In this document: piece by piece, positions 1 to 14,772 of the stretch
Layout: every line of letters begins with the position of its first letter
How positions within the stretch are numbered: the first letter of the stretch is position 1
Assembly (NCBI RefSeq): GCF_017795745.1
Contig: NZ_CP059067.1
Coordinates: 2,480,001-2,544,000, forward strand
Direction of reading: 5' to 3'
DNA: 64,000 bases
Origin: Rhizobacter sp. AJA081-3
GTDB lineage: Bacteria; Pseudomonadota; Gammaproteobacteria; Burkholderiales; Burkholderiaceae_C
Position numbers and translations under genes: made by a program
Notes under the pieces: generated by a model
The model's input: only the letters and a program-made list of their open reading frames with translations
What the model was told of the DNA's origin: nothing
Databases searched by the model: none

Positions 1-271
1 CCAGGCCCCTCTCCATCTCGGCCCATTCGTGGGCCGGGATCACGCGCGGGATCAGGTCGAACGGAATCAGGCGCTCGGTGCCGGAGCCGTCTTCATCCTT
101 CGCGCCGTAAACGGCGAAAGTGATGCCGACCCGGCGGAAGATCATCTCCGCCTCTTCGCGGCGCGACTTCATCACGTCGCGCGGCTGCTGGGCGAGCCAG
201 CGGTCATAGCCGCGGTAGTGCTCGCGCACCGTGGTGCTGGTGGCCTGCATCTCGTCGAAACTCGGTCTCAT
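1..271 (-). CDS. Circularly permuted ATP-grasp protein, N-terminal fragment (3' end off window)
   Basis: The first 90 codons are visible; the gene reads leftward and leaves the window. The start is ATG at 271 and the protein opens MRPSFDEMQ. It continues with a helix containing HYRGYDRWLAQQ, then EAEMIFRRVGITFAVYG and ERLIPFDLIPRVIP. That order is typical of the N-terminus of the circularly permuted ATP-grasp proteins (DUF404/DUF407 type) that often sit with an alpha-E domain protein and a transglutaminase gene. Family members are predicted to form carboxylate-amine or peptide bonds; the substrate is unknown. The catalytic part is outside the window, so activity cannot be judged here. The assignment is from recall of the N-terminal motif only. 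Confidence 0.75.
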   Translation of the reverse strand, partial: MRPSFDEMQATSTTVREHYRGYDRWLAQQPRDVMKSRREEAEMIFRRVGITFAVYGAKDEDGSGTERLIPFDLIPRVIPAHEWAEMERGL

Positions 272-315
272 CGGCAACGTCTCCTCGCAGGCAGGGGTAG
301 CAAAAAGCAGGCCAC

Positions 316-2742
316 TCACCCGCCGGCGGGCGGTTCGGCGGGCCCATGGTGCCAGTAGCGTCGGGCCAGATGCCGCTGGCAGCGGCCCGCTCCGGCCTCG
401 TCGGAACGCCAGCGCCAGGCGCCGCAGCCCGGGCTATTGACCAAAGTCAGGCCTCGTTCGCGGTAACGCTCCACCACGTCCTCGGCCGGATGGCCGAATC
501 GATTGCGGTAGCCTGATTGGACCACGGCCACCCGCGGCCGCACAGCCTCGAGGAAGACCGGCGTCGACGACGTGCGGCTGCCGTGGTGCGGCACCAGCAG
601 CACCTCGCTGCGCAGCGCTTCGCCCAGGCGGCCGACCAGGGCCCACTCCTGCTCGCGCTCGATGTCTCCCGTCAGCAGCGCGCTCGCCTGCCCCGCCGCG
701 CTGACGCGCAGCACGCACGACAGCGTGTTCGGACGCACCGCCGTGCCTGCAGCACCCGCAGCTGGGTGCAGCATCTCGAAACGCACGCCGTCCCACTCCC
801 AGGACTGGCCGGCTGCGCAGGGCGTGTGCCGCACCGCCCTCGCCAGCAGCGGGTGGTCGGGCTCGAGCGAAGTCGACAGTTCGGCCACCGGGAGCGCCGA
901 GAGCAGCGCGTTGGCGCCGCCGACATGGTCGATGTCGCGGTGGCTGAGCACCAGCCGGTCGATGCGCGACTCGCCGGTGGCACGCAGCAGCGGCAGCAGC
1001 ACGCGCTGCCCGGCATCGCTGTCGCGCGAGTACTGCGGCCCGGCGTCGTAGACCAGCAGGTGGGCCTGCGTGCGCACCATCACCGCCGTGCCCTGCCCCA
1101 CGTCCACCGCCATCAGCTCGTAGCGACCAGGCGGCGGGCGTTCGACCGGTGTGGCCAGGAATGGCAGCACCAGCGGCAGCGAAAGGGCGCGCAGCCGCCA
1201 CGGCAGCGGCATGACGAGCAGTGCGCCGGCGAGCAATGCGGCGGCCTGCGCCCAGGCCGGCGCCACCGGCACGTGCCACACCACGGCCAAGGGCAGCGCG
1301 GCCAGCCAGGCCAGCCAGGCTGCAAACGGCTGCAGCAGCCACGCCGCCAGCGTCCACAGCGGCGGCAGCAGCGTGCCCAGGAGCGCCAGCGGTGTGACGA
1401 CCAGCGTGATCAGCGGGATCGCGACGAGGTTGGCCACGAAGCCGACCAGCGAGATCTGCTGGAAGAAGAGCAAGGTCAGCGGCGCCAGGCCGAAGGTGGC
1501 GACGAGTTGCGTGCGCACGCCGCCGCGCACGGCCCGGATCAGGCGCTGCCACACCGACGCGCGGACCGCTGGATCGTCGCGCCGGTCGTCGTGCACCGGT
1601 TCGGAAGCCATGAGCAGGCCCACCGCCGCGAACGACAGCCAGAAGCCCGGCTGCAGCAGCGCCCAGGGGTCGATGGCCGCCACTACCACGGCGGCGAGCA
1701 GCAGCACCAGCGGCCAGGGCCAGCGCGCTCCGGCGCTGCGCAGCAGCACCACGGTGGCCAGCATCCACACCGTGCGCTGAGCCGGCACCGCCCAGCCGGA
1801 GAACACCGCGTAGAGCAAGGCCACCGCCAGGCCGCCCCAGCGCGCGGCCTGCGGCGCGGGCAGGCGCAGCATCGCGCGCGGCGAGCCTCGCCACAGCCGA
1901 TCGATCAGCAGCGAGGCCAGCCAGGCGAACATGGTGATGTGCAGGCCGCTGATGGCCATCAGGTGCGACAGCCCGGTGCTGCGGAACAGCTCCCAGTCCT
2001 CGCGTTCGATCGCGCCCTGCTCGCCCACTGCCAGCGCCGCCAGCACGCCGGCCGCGCGGCGGTCGGTCACTCGCTCGAAGATCGCGTCGCGCACCCGCTG
2101 GCGCAGCCGCTCGACCGGGTAGGCGGCGGCATCGTCCAGCCGCTGCACCGGCGCATCGCGCACGTAGCCGGTGGCGCGCACGCCCTGCTCGAACAGCTGC
2201 AGTTCGTAGTCGAAGCCGTGCGGGTTCAGGTTGCCGTGCGGGCGGCGCAGGCGCACGTTGAGCGTCCAGCGCTGGCCGGCGCGCATCTCGCGCTGCGGCT
2301 GCGACAGCACGGCGTCCTCGTGGAAGCCGCTGTACCAGCCCAGCGAGAGCAGCCGCGGCACGGCTACCGGCTCGCCGGCCAGCAGGGCGCTCTCGACCTC
2401 GAAGCGAAAGCGCAACCCGTTCACCCCGGCCTGCGGCAGGCTGGCGACGATGCCGGTGAGCCGGATGTCGCGGCCTTCGAACGATGACGGCAGTTCGACG
2501 GCCAGCCGCTGCGCGGCGCGCCAACCGGTGCTGCCAAAGCCCAGCAACGCCAGGCCGACGAGACACAGCACGAACGCGCGCCGCCAACGCCAGCCGACTG
2601 CGATGCACAGCACACCGCCGCCGACCAGCGCGAGGTGAACGCCCTCGCCCGGCAGGCTGCGTTGCTGCAGCTGCCACAGCACGCCCGCCAGCGCCGCCGC
2701 CATCGCCGCCAGCCAGCGCATGGCGCTCGTCGGTCCTCCCAT
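316..2742 (-). CDS. comEC: ComEC/Rec2 DNA-uptake channel protein
   Basis: This 808-residue inner-membrane protein matches ComEC/Rec2, the channel that moves single-stranded DNA into the cytoplasm during natural transformation. The N-terminus has hydrophobic helices followed by an OB-like soluble region. The central competence domain contains LSHLMAISGLHITMFAWL, the characteristic HLxAISGLH motif, followed by many membrane segments. The C-terminal third is a metallo-beta-lactamase fold with DVGQGTAVMV, a metal-binding SHRDIDHVGG motif and LVPHHGS. Length is normal for the family. I chose ATG 2742 over an upstream in-frame start at 2799 because the latter lies inside the divergent ridA-like gene. 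A second ATG at 2721 is possible. A -10-like TACACT lies 6 bases before ATG 2742. Confidence 0.93.
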   Translation of the reverse strand: MGGPTSAMRWLAAMAAALAGVLWQLQQRSLPGEGVHLALVGGGVLCIAVGWRWRRAFVLCLVGLALLGFGSTGWRAAQRLAVELPSSFEGRDIRLTGIVASLPQAGVNGLRFRFEVESALLAGEPVAVPRLLSLGWYSGFHEDAVLSQPQREMRAGQRWTLNVRLRRPHGNLNPHGFDYELQLFEQGVRATGYVRDAPVQRLDDAAAYPVERLRQRVRDAIFERVTDRRAAGVLAALAVGEQGAIEREDWELFRSTGLSHLMAISGLHITMFAWLASLLIDRLWRGSPRAMLRLPAPQAARWGGLAVALLYAVFSGWAVPAQRTVWMLATVVLLRSAGARWPWPLVLLLAAVVVAAIDPWALLQPGFWLSFAAVGLLMASEPVHDDRRDDPAVRASVWQRLIRAVRGGVRTQLVATFGLAPLTLLFFQQISLVGFVANLVAIPLITLVVTPLALLGTLLPPLWTLAAWLLQPFAAWLAWLAALPLAVVWHVPVAPAWAQAAALLAGALLVMPLPWRLRALSLPLVLPFLATPVERPPPGRYELMAVDVGQGTAVMVRTQAHLLVYDAGPQYSRDSDAGQRVLLPLLRATGESRIDRLVLSHRDIDHVGGANALLSALPVAELSTSLEPDHPLLARAVRHTPCAAGQSWEWDGVRFEMLHPAAGAAGTAVRPNTLSCVLRVSAAGQASALLTGDIEREQEWALVGRLGEALRSEVLLVPHHGSRTSSTPVFLEAVRPRVAVVQSGYRNRFGHPAEDVVERYRERGLTLVNSPGCGAWRWRSDEAGAGRCQRHLARRYWHHGPAEPPAGG

Positions 2743-2748
2743 GGGCGC

Positions 2749-2754
2749 AGTGTA
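2749..2754 (-). promoter_or_regulatory. Putative comEC -10 element (leaderless arrangement)
   Basis: Read on the minus strand, TACACT lies 6 bases before the comEC ATG at 2742. Transcription would then begin at or next to the start codon, leaving no room for a ribosome-binding site. On the plus strand a TAGGAT at 2753-2758 overlaps it and could serve the divergent ridA-like gene. Confidence 0.4.
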
Positions 2755-2788
2755 GGATTTGCGCCCTGTCTTCCGAGCACCGACCGCC

Positions 2789-3253
2789 ATGTCCACCACT
2801 TCCGTCTACGACCGTCTCGCTTCGATGGGCATCACGCTGCCGCCAGTGGCCGTGCCGGCCGCCGCCTACGTGCCCTTCGTACGCACCGGCAACCTGGTCT
2901 TCATCTCCGGCCACATCGCCAAGCGCGACGGCAAGCCCTGGGTCGGCCAGCTCGGCCGCGACATGGACACCGCCACCGGCGCGCAGGCCGCACGCGCGAT
3001 CGCCATCGACCTGCTCGGCACGCTGCACGCCGCGGTGGGCGACCTGAACCAGGTCGAGCGCATCGTCAAGGTGATGAGCCTGGTGAACAGCACCGGCAGC
3101 TTCACCGAGCAGCACCTGGTCACCAATGGCTGCTCCGAGCTGCTCGGCGCGGTGTTCGGCGACAAGGGCGCGCATGCGCGCAGCGCCTTTGGCGTGGCGC
3201 AGATCCCGCTGGGGGCCTGCGTCGAGATCGAGCTGATCGCCCAGGTGGCCTGA
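2789..3253 (+). CDS. RidA (YjgF/YER057c/UK114) family protein
   Basis: The 154-residue product belongs to the RidA superfamily, whose best-known members hydrolyse reactive enamine/imine intermediates released by PLP enzymes. It opens MSTTSVYDRLASMGITLPP and contains VRTGNLVFISGHIAKRDGKP, then a helix with AARAIAIDLLGTLHAAVGDL and VNSTGSFTEQHLVTNGCSEL. This is the longer, YjgH-like subtype rather than the 128-residue RidA itself. I do not see the strict RidA active-site arginine context, so the activity may differ from that of RidA. The start at ATG 2789 gives the conventional N-terminus; an upstream in-frame start at 2759 would add residues of no recognisable type. dsbB follows after 11 bases and may be cotranscribed. 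Confidence 0.85.
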   Translation: MSTTSVYDRLASMGITLPPVAVPAAAYVPFVRTGNLVFISGHIAKRDGKPWVGQLGRDMDTATGAQAARAIAIDLLGTLHAAVGDLNQVERIVKVMSLVNSTGSFTEQHLVTNGCSELLGAVFGDKGAHARSAFGVAQIPLGACVEIELIAQVA

Positions 3254-3264
3254 GGCTCGGACCG

Positions 3265-3729
3265 ATGAGACTCACCCAACGAGGCGCCCTGCTGGCGCTG
3301 TCGCTGCTGTGCTTCGCGCTGGTCGGCGTGGCGCTGGTGTCGCAGCATGTGTTCGACATGCAGCCCTGCCCCTGGTGCATCCTGCAGCGCATCATCTTTC
3401 TGGTGATCGCGCTGCTGCTGCTGGCCGGGGCCTTCGTGCCTGGGCGCGCGGTGTTCGTCGTCGGCGCGGTCGCCTTCGCGCTGGCGGGCATCGTGACTGC
3501 GCTGTACCAGCACTTCGTTGCGGCCAAGTCCTCGTCCTGCAACCTCACGATGGCCGACAAGATCATCAGCGGGCTCGGCCTGGACAAGGCGCTGCCCGCG
3601 ATGTTCGAGGTGAAGGCCAGTTGCGTCGACGCGGCCGTGGACATGCTGCACGTTCCCTACGAGTTCTGGAGCCTCGGCTTCTTCGTCATCGTGGCGGTGG
3701 CGGCCACCTACGCCTTGAGCCGCCGCTGA
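3265..3729 (+). CDS. dsbB: Disulfide bond formation protein B
   Basis: DsbB is the inner-membrane quinone reductase that reoxidises periplasmic DsbA. The 154-residue protein has four hydrophobic segments. The first periplasmic loop carries the redox pair in QPCPWCILQR. The second loop carries the other pair, one Cys in SSSCNLTMAD and one in VKASCVDAAV. All four essential cysteines are present and the length is normal for betaproteobacterial DsbB. ATG 3265 is 11 bases after the ridA-like stop. The gene ends 19 bases before the convergent parC stop, with no terminator hairpin visible. Confidence 0.93.
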   Translation: MRLTQRGALLALSLLCFALVGVALVSQHVFDMQPCPWCILQRIIFLVIALLLLAGAFVPGRAVFVVGAVAFALAGIVTALYQHFVAAKSSSCNLTMADKIISGLGLDKALPAMFEVKASCVDAAVDMLHVPYEFWSLGFFVIVAVAATYALSRR

Positions 3730-3748
3730 CCCGCCGCTTGCAGCCTGC

Positions 3749-6058
<2,310 letters not shown>

Positions 6059-6213
6059 GCTCGGGAGGAAAAGTCCGGCCGCTCCAGGGCGCGGCGGGCG
6101 CCGGGCAGGACCGAAGGGCGGCATTCTCGCCCAAACGCGGGGTCGCCCCAGTCGGGAACCGCCTGGGCATTCGTTACCATGCGCGCCAAACCTCGCCGTA
6201 CCCAGGGAGCCCC

Positions 6214-7884
6214 ATGCAGTCGGACATCGAGATCGCGCAGAGTGCGCGCCTGAAGCCCATCCACGCCATCAGCGAGGCGCTGGGCATCCCCGAGGAATCG
6301 CTGGACCCGCGCGGGCGCCACATCGGCAAGGTGGCGCAGCCCTGGCTGGACACGCTGGCCGGCCGCCCCGACGGCAAGCTGGTGCTGGTGACGGCGATCT
6401 CGCCCACGCCGGCCGGCGAAGGCAAGACCACCACCACCGTGGGCCTGGGCGACGCGCTCAACCGCATCGGCAAGCGGGCCATCATCTGCCTGCGCGAGCC
6501 CTCGCTCGGCCCGGTGTTCGGCATGAAGGGCGGCGCGGCCGGCGGCGGCTTCGCGCAGGTGGTGCCGATGGAGCAGATCAACCTGCACTTCACCGGCGAC
6601 TTCGCGGCCATCGCGCTCGCCCACAACCTGCTGTCGGCGCTGATCGACAACCACATCCACCACGGCAATGCGCTGGGCTTCGACCTGCGCCGCATCACCT
6701 GGAAGCGGGTGATGGACATGAACGACCGCGCACTGCGCGACAACGTCATCGGCCTGGGCGGCCCGGGCAACGGCATGCCGCGCGAGAGCGGCTTCGACAT
6801 CGTCGTCGCCTCCGAGATCATGGCCATCCTCTGCCTGGCCACCAGCCTGGCCGACCTGAAGGAGCGGCTGGCGCGCATCGTCGTCGGCGAGGATTCCCAG
6901 CGCCGTCCGATCACCGCCGCACAACTCAAGGCGCACGGCTCGATGGCCGCGCTGCTGAAGGACGCGATCTCGCCGAACCTGGTGCAGACACTGGAGAACA
7001 ACCCGGCCTTCGTGCACGGCGGGCCCTTCGCCAACATCGCGCATGGCTGCAACACCGCCATTGCCACGCGCGCCGCGCTGAAGCTGGGCGACTACGTGGT
7101 CACCGAGGCCGGCTTCGGCGCTGACCTGGGCGCCGAGAAGTTCATCGACATCAAGTGCCGCAAGACCGGGCTGCGCCCCTCGGCGGCAGTGCTGGTGGCG
7201 ACGGCGCGTGCGCTCAAGTACCACGGCGGCATGGCGGTGGCCGACGTGTCCAAGGAGGACGTGGCTGCGCTCGAACGCGGCCTGCCCAACCTGGAGCGCC
7301 ACCTGCGCAACGTGCAGGAGGTCTATGGCCTGCCCTGCGTGGTGGCGATCAACCACCGCTCGCACGACACGCCTGCCGAGATCGAGTTGCTGACGCGCCG
7401 CGTCGAGGCGCTGGGCGGCACCGCCGTGGTGGCCAAGCACTGGGCCGAGGGCGGCGCCGGCGCCGAGGAGCTCGCCCGGCGCGTCGTGCAGGCCTGCGAG
7501 AAGCCGAGCCAGTTCAAGTTCGTCTACGAGGAGTCGCTGCCGCTGTGGCAGAAGGTCGAGGCCATCGCCACCAAGGTCTACGGCGCCGCCGGCATCAGCG
7601 CTTCGGCCGCGGTGAAGGAGCGCATCGAAAAGCTGCAGGCCGACGGCTACGGACACTTCCCGGTGTGCATCGCCAAGACGCAGATGAGCTTCTCGACCAA
7701 CGCCGCCCTGCGCGGCGCGCCCAGCGGCCACGTGCTCGACATCCGCGAGGTGCGCCTGGCGGCCGGCGCGGAGTTCGTGGTGATGGTCTGCGGCGACATC
7801 ATGACCATGCCGGGCCTGCCGAAGGTGCCGGCGGCGGAGCTGATCGACATCGATGCCCAGGGGCAGATCAGCGGCTTGTCGTGA
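6214..7884 (+). CDS. fhs: Formate--tetrahydrofolate ligase
   Basis: The enzyme joins formate to tetrahydrofolate at the cost of ATP, giving 10-formyl-THF for one-carbon metabolism. The 556-residue length is standard. The P-loop is [18 protein letters not shown] near residue 70, followed by the conserved [18 protein letters not shown] stretch and [17 protein letters not shown]. The C-terminus holds [17 protein letters not shown] and [12 protein letters not shown]. Upstream lies GGGAG at about 6203-6207 as a ribosome-binding site and a possible TACCAT -10 around 6175. The stop is immediately followed, with no spacer, by the stop of the convergent acyl-CoA ligase gene. The gene sits alone rather than in a folate operon. 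Confidence 0.96.
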   Translation: MQSDIEIAQSARLKPIHAISEALGIPEESLDPRGRHIGKVAQPWLDTLAGRPDGKLVLVTAISPTPAGEGKTTTTVGLGDALNRIGKRAIICLREPSLGPVFGMKGGAAGGGFAQVVPMEQINLHFTGDFAAIALAHNLLSALIDNHIHHGNALGFDLRRITWKRVMDMNDRALRDNVIGLGGPGNGMPRESGFDIVVASEIMAILCLATSLADLKERLARIVVGEDSQRRPITAAQLKAHGSMAALLKDAISPNLVQTLENNPAFVHGGPFANIAHGCNTAIATRAALKLGDYVVTEAGFGADLGAEKFIDIKCRKTGLRPSAAVLVATARALKYHGGMAVADVSKEDVAALERGLPNLERHLRNVQEVYGLPCVVAINHRSHDTPAEIELLTRRVEALGGTAVVAKHWAEGGAGAEELARRVVQACEKPSQFKFVYEESLPLWQKVEAIATKVYGAAGISASAAVKERIEKLQADGYGHFPVCIAKTQMSFSTNAALRGAPSGHVLDIREVRLAAGAEFVVMVCGDIMTMPGLPKVPAAELIDIDAQGQISGLS

Positions 7885-9507
7885 TCAACGCGGGAAGCGC
7901 TCGCGCAGCTTGAGTTTCCAGAACTTGCCGGTCGAGGTGCGCGGCACGGCGTCGATGGTCTCGTAGCGCTCGGGCAGTTGCCACTTGGCGAAGCCGTGCT
8001 TGAGCAGGTGCGCCGACAGCGCGGCCGCGTCGGCCGCCTGCCCCGGCTTGAAGGCGACGCAGGCCAGCGGCCGCTCGCTCCACTTCTCGTCAGGGATCGC
8101 GATCACTGCCGCCTCGGCCACCGCCGGGTGCGCCATCAGTGCGTTCTCCAGATCCACCGAGCTGATCCATTCGCCGCCGGACTTGATCAGGTCCTTGGTG
8201 CGATCGGTGATGCGCACGAAGGCCAGTTCGTCCATCGTCGCCACGTCGCCGGTGCGCAGCCAGCCGTCCTTCGTGAACTTGTCTTCAGCGACGGGCACCT
8301 CGTGGTACGAGCCGGTGATGAAGGGGCCGCGCACCTGGATCTCGCCCATGGTCTTGCCGTCGTGCGGCGCATCGCTGCCATCCTCGGCGCGGATGCGCAC
8401 GTCGACCAGCGGCACCGGCACGCCGGCCATCGCGGCACGGCGATAACGTTCGTCGGCCCCGACCGCACCGAGTTCGGCGCGCGGGTAGGACACGGTGGCC
8501 AGCGGCGAGGTCTCGGTCATGCCCCAGCCCTGCAGCAGCCACACGCCGTGCTTGTCGAAGGCGCGGATCAGCGATTCCGGCACCGCCGCGCCGCCCACCA
8601 GCGAGCGCATGCCCTGCGGCAGCTTCCAGCGGCCGGGCTGCTCGGCGAGGCCGCGCTCGAAGGCCTGGATGAGGCCGAGCCAGATCGTCGGCACGCCCAG
8701 CGAGATTGTCGGCGGTTCGAGCTGCATCAGGTCGAGCAGGTCGTCGGGGTGCAGGTGCGGCCCCGGGAAGACCAGCTTCACGCCCATCATCACGGCGGCA
8801 TACGGGATTCCCCAGCTGTTGGCGTGGAACATCGGCGTCACCGGCATCAGCACGTCGGTGCCCTTCAGGCCCCAGAAGTCGGCCAGGCAACCGACCAGCG
8901 TGTGCAGGATCGTCGAGCGGTGCGAATAGGCCACGCCCTTGGGGCGGCCGGTCGTGCCGGAGGTGTAGCACATGGCCACCGGGTCGTTCTCGTCGTGCGG
9001 CGCGTACTGGAAGCCGTCAGCATCGGCCTGCGAGAGCAGGCGCTCGTAGTCGTCGAAGCCCTCGGGCACCGGCGCACCGGAGAACGGAAAGACGATGACG
9101 CGCTCGAACTTGTGCAGTTCGGCGAACTGCCGGTACAGCGGCAGCAGGATGTCGTCGACGATGAGGAAGCGGTCCTTCGCGTCGGCGGCGATCCAGCCGA
9201 TCTCAGCCGGCGCCAGGCGCAGATTCAGCGTGTGCATCACGCCGCCCGCCGCCGGGATGCCGAAGTAGGCCTCCAGATGGGCATGGTGGTTCCAGCACAG
9301 CGTGGCCACGCGCTCGCCGGGCCGAAGGCCGAGGGCGGTGAGCGCGGCGGCGAGCGCCCGCGTGCGGCGGTGGTACTGCGCATAACTGTGTTGCCGCAGC
9401 GATTTGTCCGGCAGGCGCGAGACGATCGTGCCGCCGCCGAAGATGTGCCCGGCCCGGTCGAGCAGGTGATTCAGCGAGAGCGGCACGTCCATCATCGTCG
9501 AGCGCAT
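7885..9507 (-). CDS. AMP-dependent fatty-acyl-CoA synthetase
   Basis: This 540-residue adenylate-forming enzyme should activate a fatty acid to its acyl-CoA through an acyl-AMP intermediate. The phosphate-binding motif is [18 protein letters not shown]. The conserved [11 protein letters not shown] follows, then the hinge and aspartate region [27 protein letters not shown], and the C-terminal catalytic lysine in [12 protein letters not shown]. Length and motif spacing fit the FadD-like medium/long-chain group found widely in Burkholderiales; the exact chain length cannot be read from sequence. ATG 9507 is preceded on the minus strand by AGGAGA with good spacing; a second ATG two codons after MRST is less likely. 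Confidence 0.9.
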   Translation of the reverse strand: MRSTMMDVPLSLNHLLDRAGHIFGGGTIVSRLPDKSLRQHSYAQYHRRTRALAAALTALGLRPGERVATLCWNHHAHLEAYFGIPAAGGVMHTLNLRLAPAEIGWIAADAKDRFLIVDDILLPLYRQFAELHKFERVIVFPFSGAPVPEGFDDYERLLSQADADGFQYAPHDENDPVAMCYTSGTTGRPKGVAYSHRSTILHTLVGCLADFWGLKGTDVLMPVTPMFHANSWGIPYAAVMMGVKLVFPGPHLHPDDLLDLMQLEPPTISLGVPTIWLGLIQAFERGLAEQPGRWKLPQGMRSLVGGAAVPESLIRAFDKHGVWLLQGWGMTETSPLATVSYPRAELGAVGADERYRRAAMAGVPVPLVDVRIRAEDGSDAPHDGKTMGEIQVRGPFITGSYHEVPVAEDKFTKDGWLRTGDVATMDELAFVRITDRTKDLIKSGGEWISSVDLENALMAHPAVAEAAVIAIPDEKWSERPLACVAFKPGQAADAAALSAHLLKHGFAKWQLPERYETIDAVPRTSTGKFWKLKLRERFPR

Positions 9508-9551
9508 GGTCTGTCTCCTGTCGTCGTTGTGGTCTTCGTCCTGAGGCGATC

Positions 9552-10247
9552 TCAGCGCGCCGGCTGCATCTGCATGCCGGTGGCGCGGCGCGACTGGCGG
9601 TCCTGCAACAGCGCCCAGTACAGCTCCAGTACCAGCTGCACATGGGCACGCGTCTCGTCGATCGGAGGCAGCTTGCCGCCATGGCGGCGCACCGCCGTCT
9701 CGCCGGCATTCCAGGCGGCCAGGGCCACCTCGATGTCGCCGTAGCGGCGCGTCAGATCGGCGAGCATGCGCGTGCCCGTGTGCACGTTGATGCGCGGGTC
9801 GAGCAGCCGCGTTGCCGCCGGCTGTTTCAGCTCGGCGGGCGTGGCATAGCGGTCGGCCGTGACGGGTGTGATCTGCATCAGCCCGACGGCGCCGCGCGGT
9901 GACACGGCCTTCGCGTTGAACCCGGATTCGACGGCGATCACCGCCTTGAGCAGTTCCTCGTCCACGCCGTGGGCCTCGGCGGCTTCGCGCAGCACGGGTC
10001 GCAGCGCCTTCACCTCCGGCGCGATCTCCAGCCACAGCAGCAGGCTGTCGGTGCGGTCGGTCTTGCCCGGTACCTGCTCGGCGCCGTTGCCGCCCGGCGC
10101 ATCGCCGAGCACGCGGCGGTAGCGCGAGTCGAGCTGCGTCGGCGCCACGTGCGCCACGCCCGCGCCATCGACGAAGGCCCAGAGCTCCGCACGCGCCGCG
10201 CCGCCGAGGCTGGCGGCCAGTACCAGGCCCGCCAGCATCGCCTTCAC
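9552..10247 (-). CDS. Exported soluble lytic murein transglycosylase (SLT domain)
   Basis: The 231-residue protein has a Sec signal peptide (MKAMLAGLVLAASLGGAARA) and a C-terminal SLT fold. The catalytic glutamate is in AVIAVESGFNAKAVSP, followed by GAVGLMQITPVTADRY and VALAAWNAGETAVRRHG, the three signature boxes of family 1 transglycosylases. It would cleave peptidoglycan glycan strands non-hydrolytically in the periplasm. The start is GTG at 10247, sharing GTGA with the stop of the upstream GNAT gene, so the two are translationally coupled. An ATG three codons in is the alternative start. The segment between signal and domain (about residues 20-75) is unassigned. Confidence 0.88.
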   Translation of the reverse strand: MKAMLAGLVLAASLGGAARAELWAFVDGAGVAHVAPTQLDSRYRRVLGDAPGGNGAEQVPGKTDRTDSLLLWLEIAPEVKALRPVLREAAEAHGVDEELLKAVIAVESGFNAKAVSPRGAVGLMQITPVTADRYATPAELKQPAATRLLDPRINVHTGTRMLADLTRRYGDIEVALAAWNAGETAVRRHGGKLPPIDETRAHVQLVLELYWALLQDRQSRRATGMQMQPAR

Positions 10248-10765
10248 GCGCCCCCCTGCCCCCGCGCTCGCACGAGCGCCGCATGCTCGGGCTCGAGCAG
10301 CGACATGACGATCAGCGAGTCGTAGCCCTCGCCGCTGCGCACACTGTCGCGCAGCCGGCCTTCCTCGACGAAGCCCTCGCTGCGGTACAGCGCCAGCGCG
10401 CGCTCGTTCTTCGATTTCACGTCGAGCCAGAAGCGGTGGGCGCCGAGGTCGCGGAAGGCCATCTGCGCCAGCAGGCGGACGCAGGCGCGGCCGAGGCCGT
10501 GGCCCTGGTCCTCCGGCAGCAGCACGATGCGCTTGAGCTCCACCGAGTGGTGCGGGTTGCGGCAGCCCTGCAGGATGATGAAGCCGGCGCGCTCGTAGTC
10601 GGGGTCGGTCTCGACGATGAAGTGGCGGAAGTCGGGGAAGCGCACCGCGCCTTCGTGCTGCGTGCGCTCCCAGGGCGTGATGAACGGCCGGTTCGACGTG
10701 TCCTGCTCGACCGAGATGACGAAGTCCAGGTCCGACAGCATCGTCGGTCGAAGCCTGAGGTTCAC
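10244..10765 (-). CDS. GNAT family N-acetyltransferase (RimJ/RimL-like)
   Basis: The 173-residue product has the GNAT fold: an N-terminal MNLRLRPTMLSDLDFVIS, the acetyl-CoA pyrophosphate loop in LLPEDQGHGLGRACVRLL, and a C-terminal HRFWLDVKSKNERALALYRS EGF region (written in two parts). It should transfer an acetyl group from acetyl-CoA to an amine; the substrate is unknown. The start is GTG at 10765, which keeps the conserved RLRPT opening; the next Met (10741) would remove it. It begins 10 bases after the parE stop and overlaps the transglycosylase gene by 4 bases, so parE, this gene and the transglycosylase look like one transcript. Confidence 0.85.
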   Translation of the reverse strand: MNLRLRPTMLSDLDFVISVEQDTSNRPFITPWERTQHEGAVRFPDFRHFIVETDPDYERAGFIILQGCRNPHHSVELKRIVLLPEDQGHGLGRACVRLLAQMAFRDLGAHRFWLDVKSKNERALALYRSEGFVEEGRLRDSVRSGEGYDSLIVMSLLEPEHAALVRARGQGGA

Positions 10766-10775
10766 TCGGGCGCCT

Positions 10776-14041
<3,266 letters not shown>

Positions 14042-14045
<4 letters not shown>

Positions 14046-14164
14046 AGCTGCGGCCGGCCCTGGCCTATGCCGCTGCGGGCGCGGCGCTGCTGCTGGTGTT
14101 CGCCGCCTACCTGCGGCCGGACCTGGTGATGACGCTGGCCAACCAGCTGTGGGCCTGCTTCTGA
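14042..14164 (+). CDS. 40-residue predicted single-pass membrane peptide
   Basis: This frame encodes 40 residues: a short basic start (MKLRP), one hydrophobic segment of about 18 residues (LAYAAAGAALLLVFAAYL) and the tail DLVMTLANQLWACF. It overlaps the MFS stop by ATGA and its own TGA shares a base with the next ATG (TGATG), so it is tightly coupled on both sides. The layout and composition suggest a real gene rather than noise. I have a vague memory of similar LWxCF-ending small proteins in related genomes but cannot check it. It might be an accessory subunit for the transporter; that is inference from position only. Confidence 0.6.
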
Positions 14165-14718
14165 TGACGCCGCACCCCGCCCATGCCGGCACGGCCGTCT
14201 CGCCCTGGGTGCAGCGCTGGTCGGCGCTGGTCCCGGCCGGCGCCAGCGTGCTCGACGTGGCCTGCGGCTCGGGCCGGCACCTGCGCTGGTTCGCGCAGCG
14301 CGGCAACCGCGTCACCGGCGTGGATCGCGACGCCGTCGCGATCGCATCGCTGCAGGGTTTGGGCGAACTGCTCGTCGCCGACATCGAGAACGGCCCCTGG
14401 CCCTGGCCGGGCCGGCAGTTCGATGCGGTGGTGGTGACGAACTACCTGTGGCGTGCGCTGCTGCCCACCCTGGTGGCCAGCGTCGCGCCCGGCGGCGTGC
14501 TGATCTACGAAACCTTCGCGCTGGGCAACGAGACCGTGGGCAAGCCCTCGAACCCGGCTTTCCTGCTGCGCCCCGGCGAGCTGCTGCAGGCGGCGCAGGG
14601 GCTGCGCGTGCTCGGCTACGAGGATGGTTTCCTCGCCGCGCCCGAGCGTTTCGTGCAGCGACTGTGCGCCATCAACGAGGCGCCGACATCCGCCGTTGCG
14701 GCCCGCTACCCGCTGTAA
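14164..14718 (+). CDS. Class I SAM-dependent methyltransferase
   Basis: The 184-residue protein has the Rossmann-fold methyltransferase motifs in order: motif I VLDVACGSGRHLRWFA, the acidic residue after beta-2 in VTGVDRDAVA, then QFDAVVVTNYLWRALL and PGGVLIYETFALGNE. Similar proteins in Burkholderiales are annotated only as methyltransferases; the YETF and NPAFLLRPGEL segments resemble tellurite-resistance/TehB-like proteins. The substrate is unknown. ATG 14164 overlaps the stop of the 40-residue gene by one base. A start five codons upstream lies inside that gene and is less likely. Confidence 0.85.
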   Translation: MTPHPAHAGTAVSPWVQRWSALVPAGASVLDVACGSGRHLRWFAQRGNRVTGVDRDAVAIASLQGLGELLVADIENGPWPWPGRQFDAVVVTNYLWRALLPTLVASVAPGGVLIYETFALGNETVGKPSNPAFLLRPGELLQAAQGLRVLGYEDGFLAAPERFVQRLCAINEAPTSAVAARYPL

Positions 14719-14743
14719 GCAGGGGCCGCCCGCCCCGCCCGGC

Positions 14744-14765
14744 TAAAATCGCGCGATTCGAAGGA
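14744..14765 (+). promoter_or_regulatory. dapA promoter -10 and ribosome-binding site
   Basis: A consensus-like TAAAAT lies at 14744-14749 and AAGGA at 14761-14765, 7 bases before the dapA ATG. Unlike many genes in this window, dapA has a normal leader with a ribosome-binding site. No clear -35 was seen. Confidence 0.5.
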
Positions 14766-14772
14766 TCGTCCC

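Noticed and set aside
434-3175. 913-codon minus-strand frame overlapping comEC
   Set aside because: It is the alternate frame of comEC and antisense to ridA-like; Ala/Arg/Gly-rich noise.
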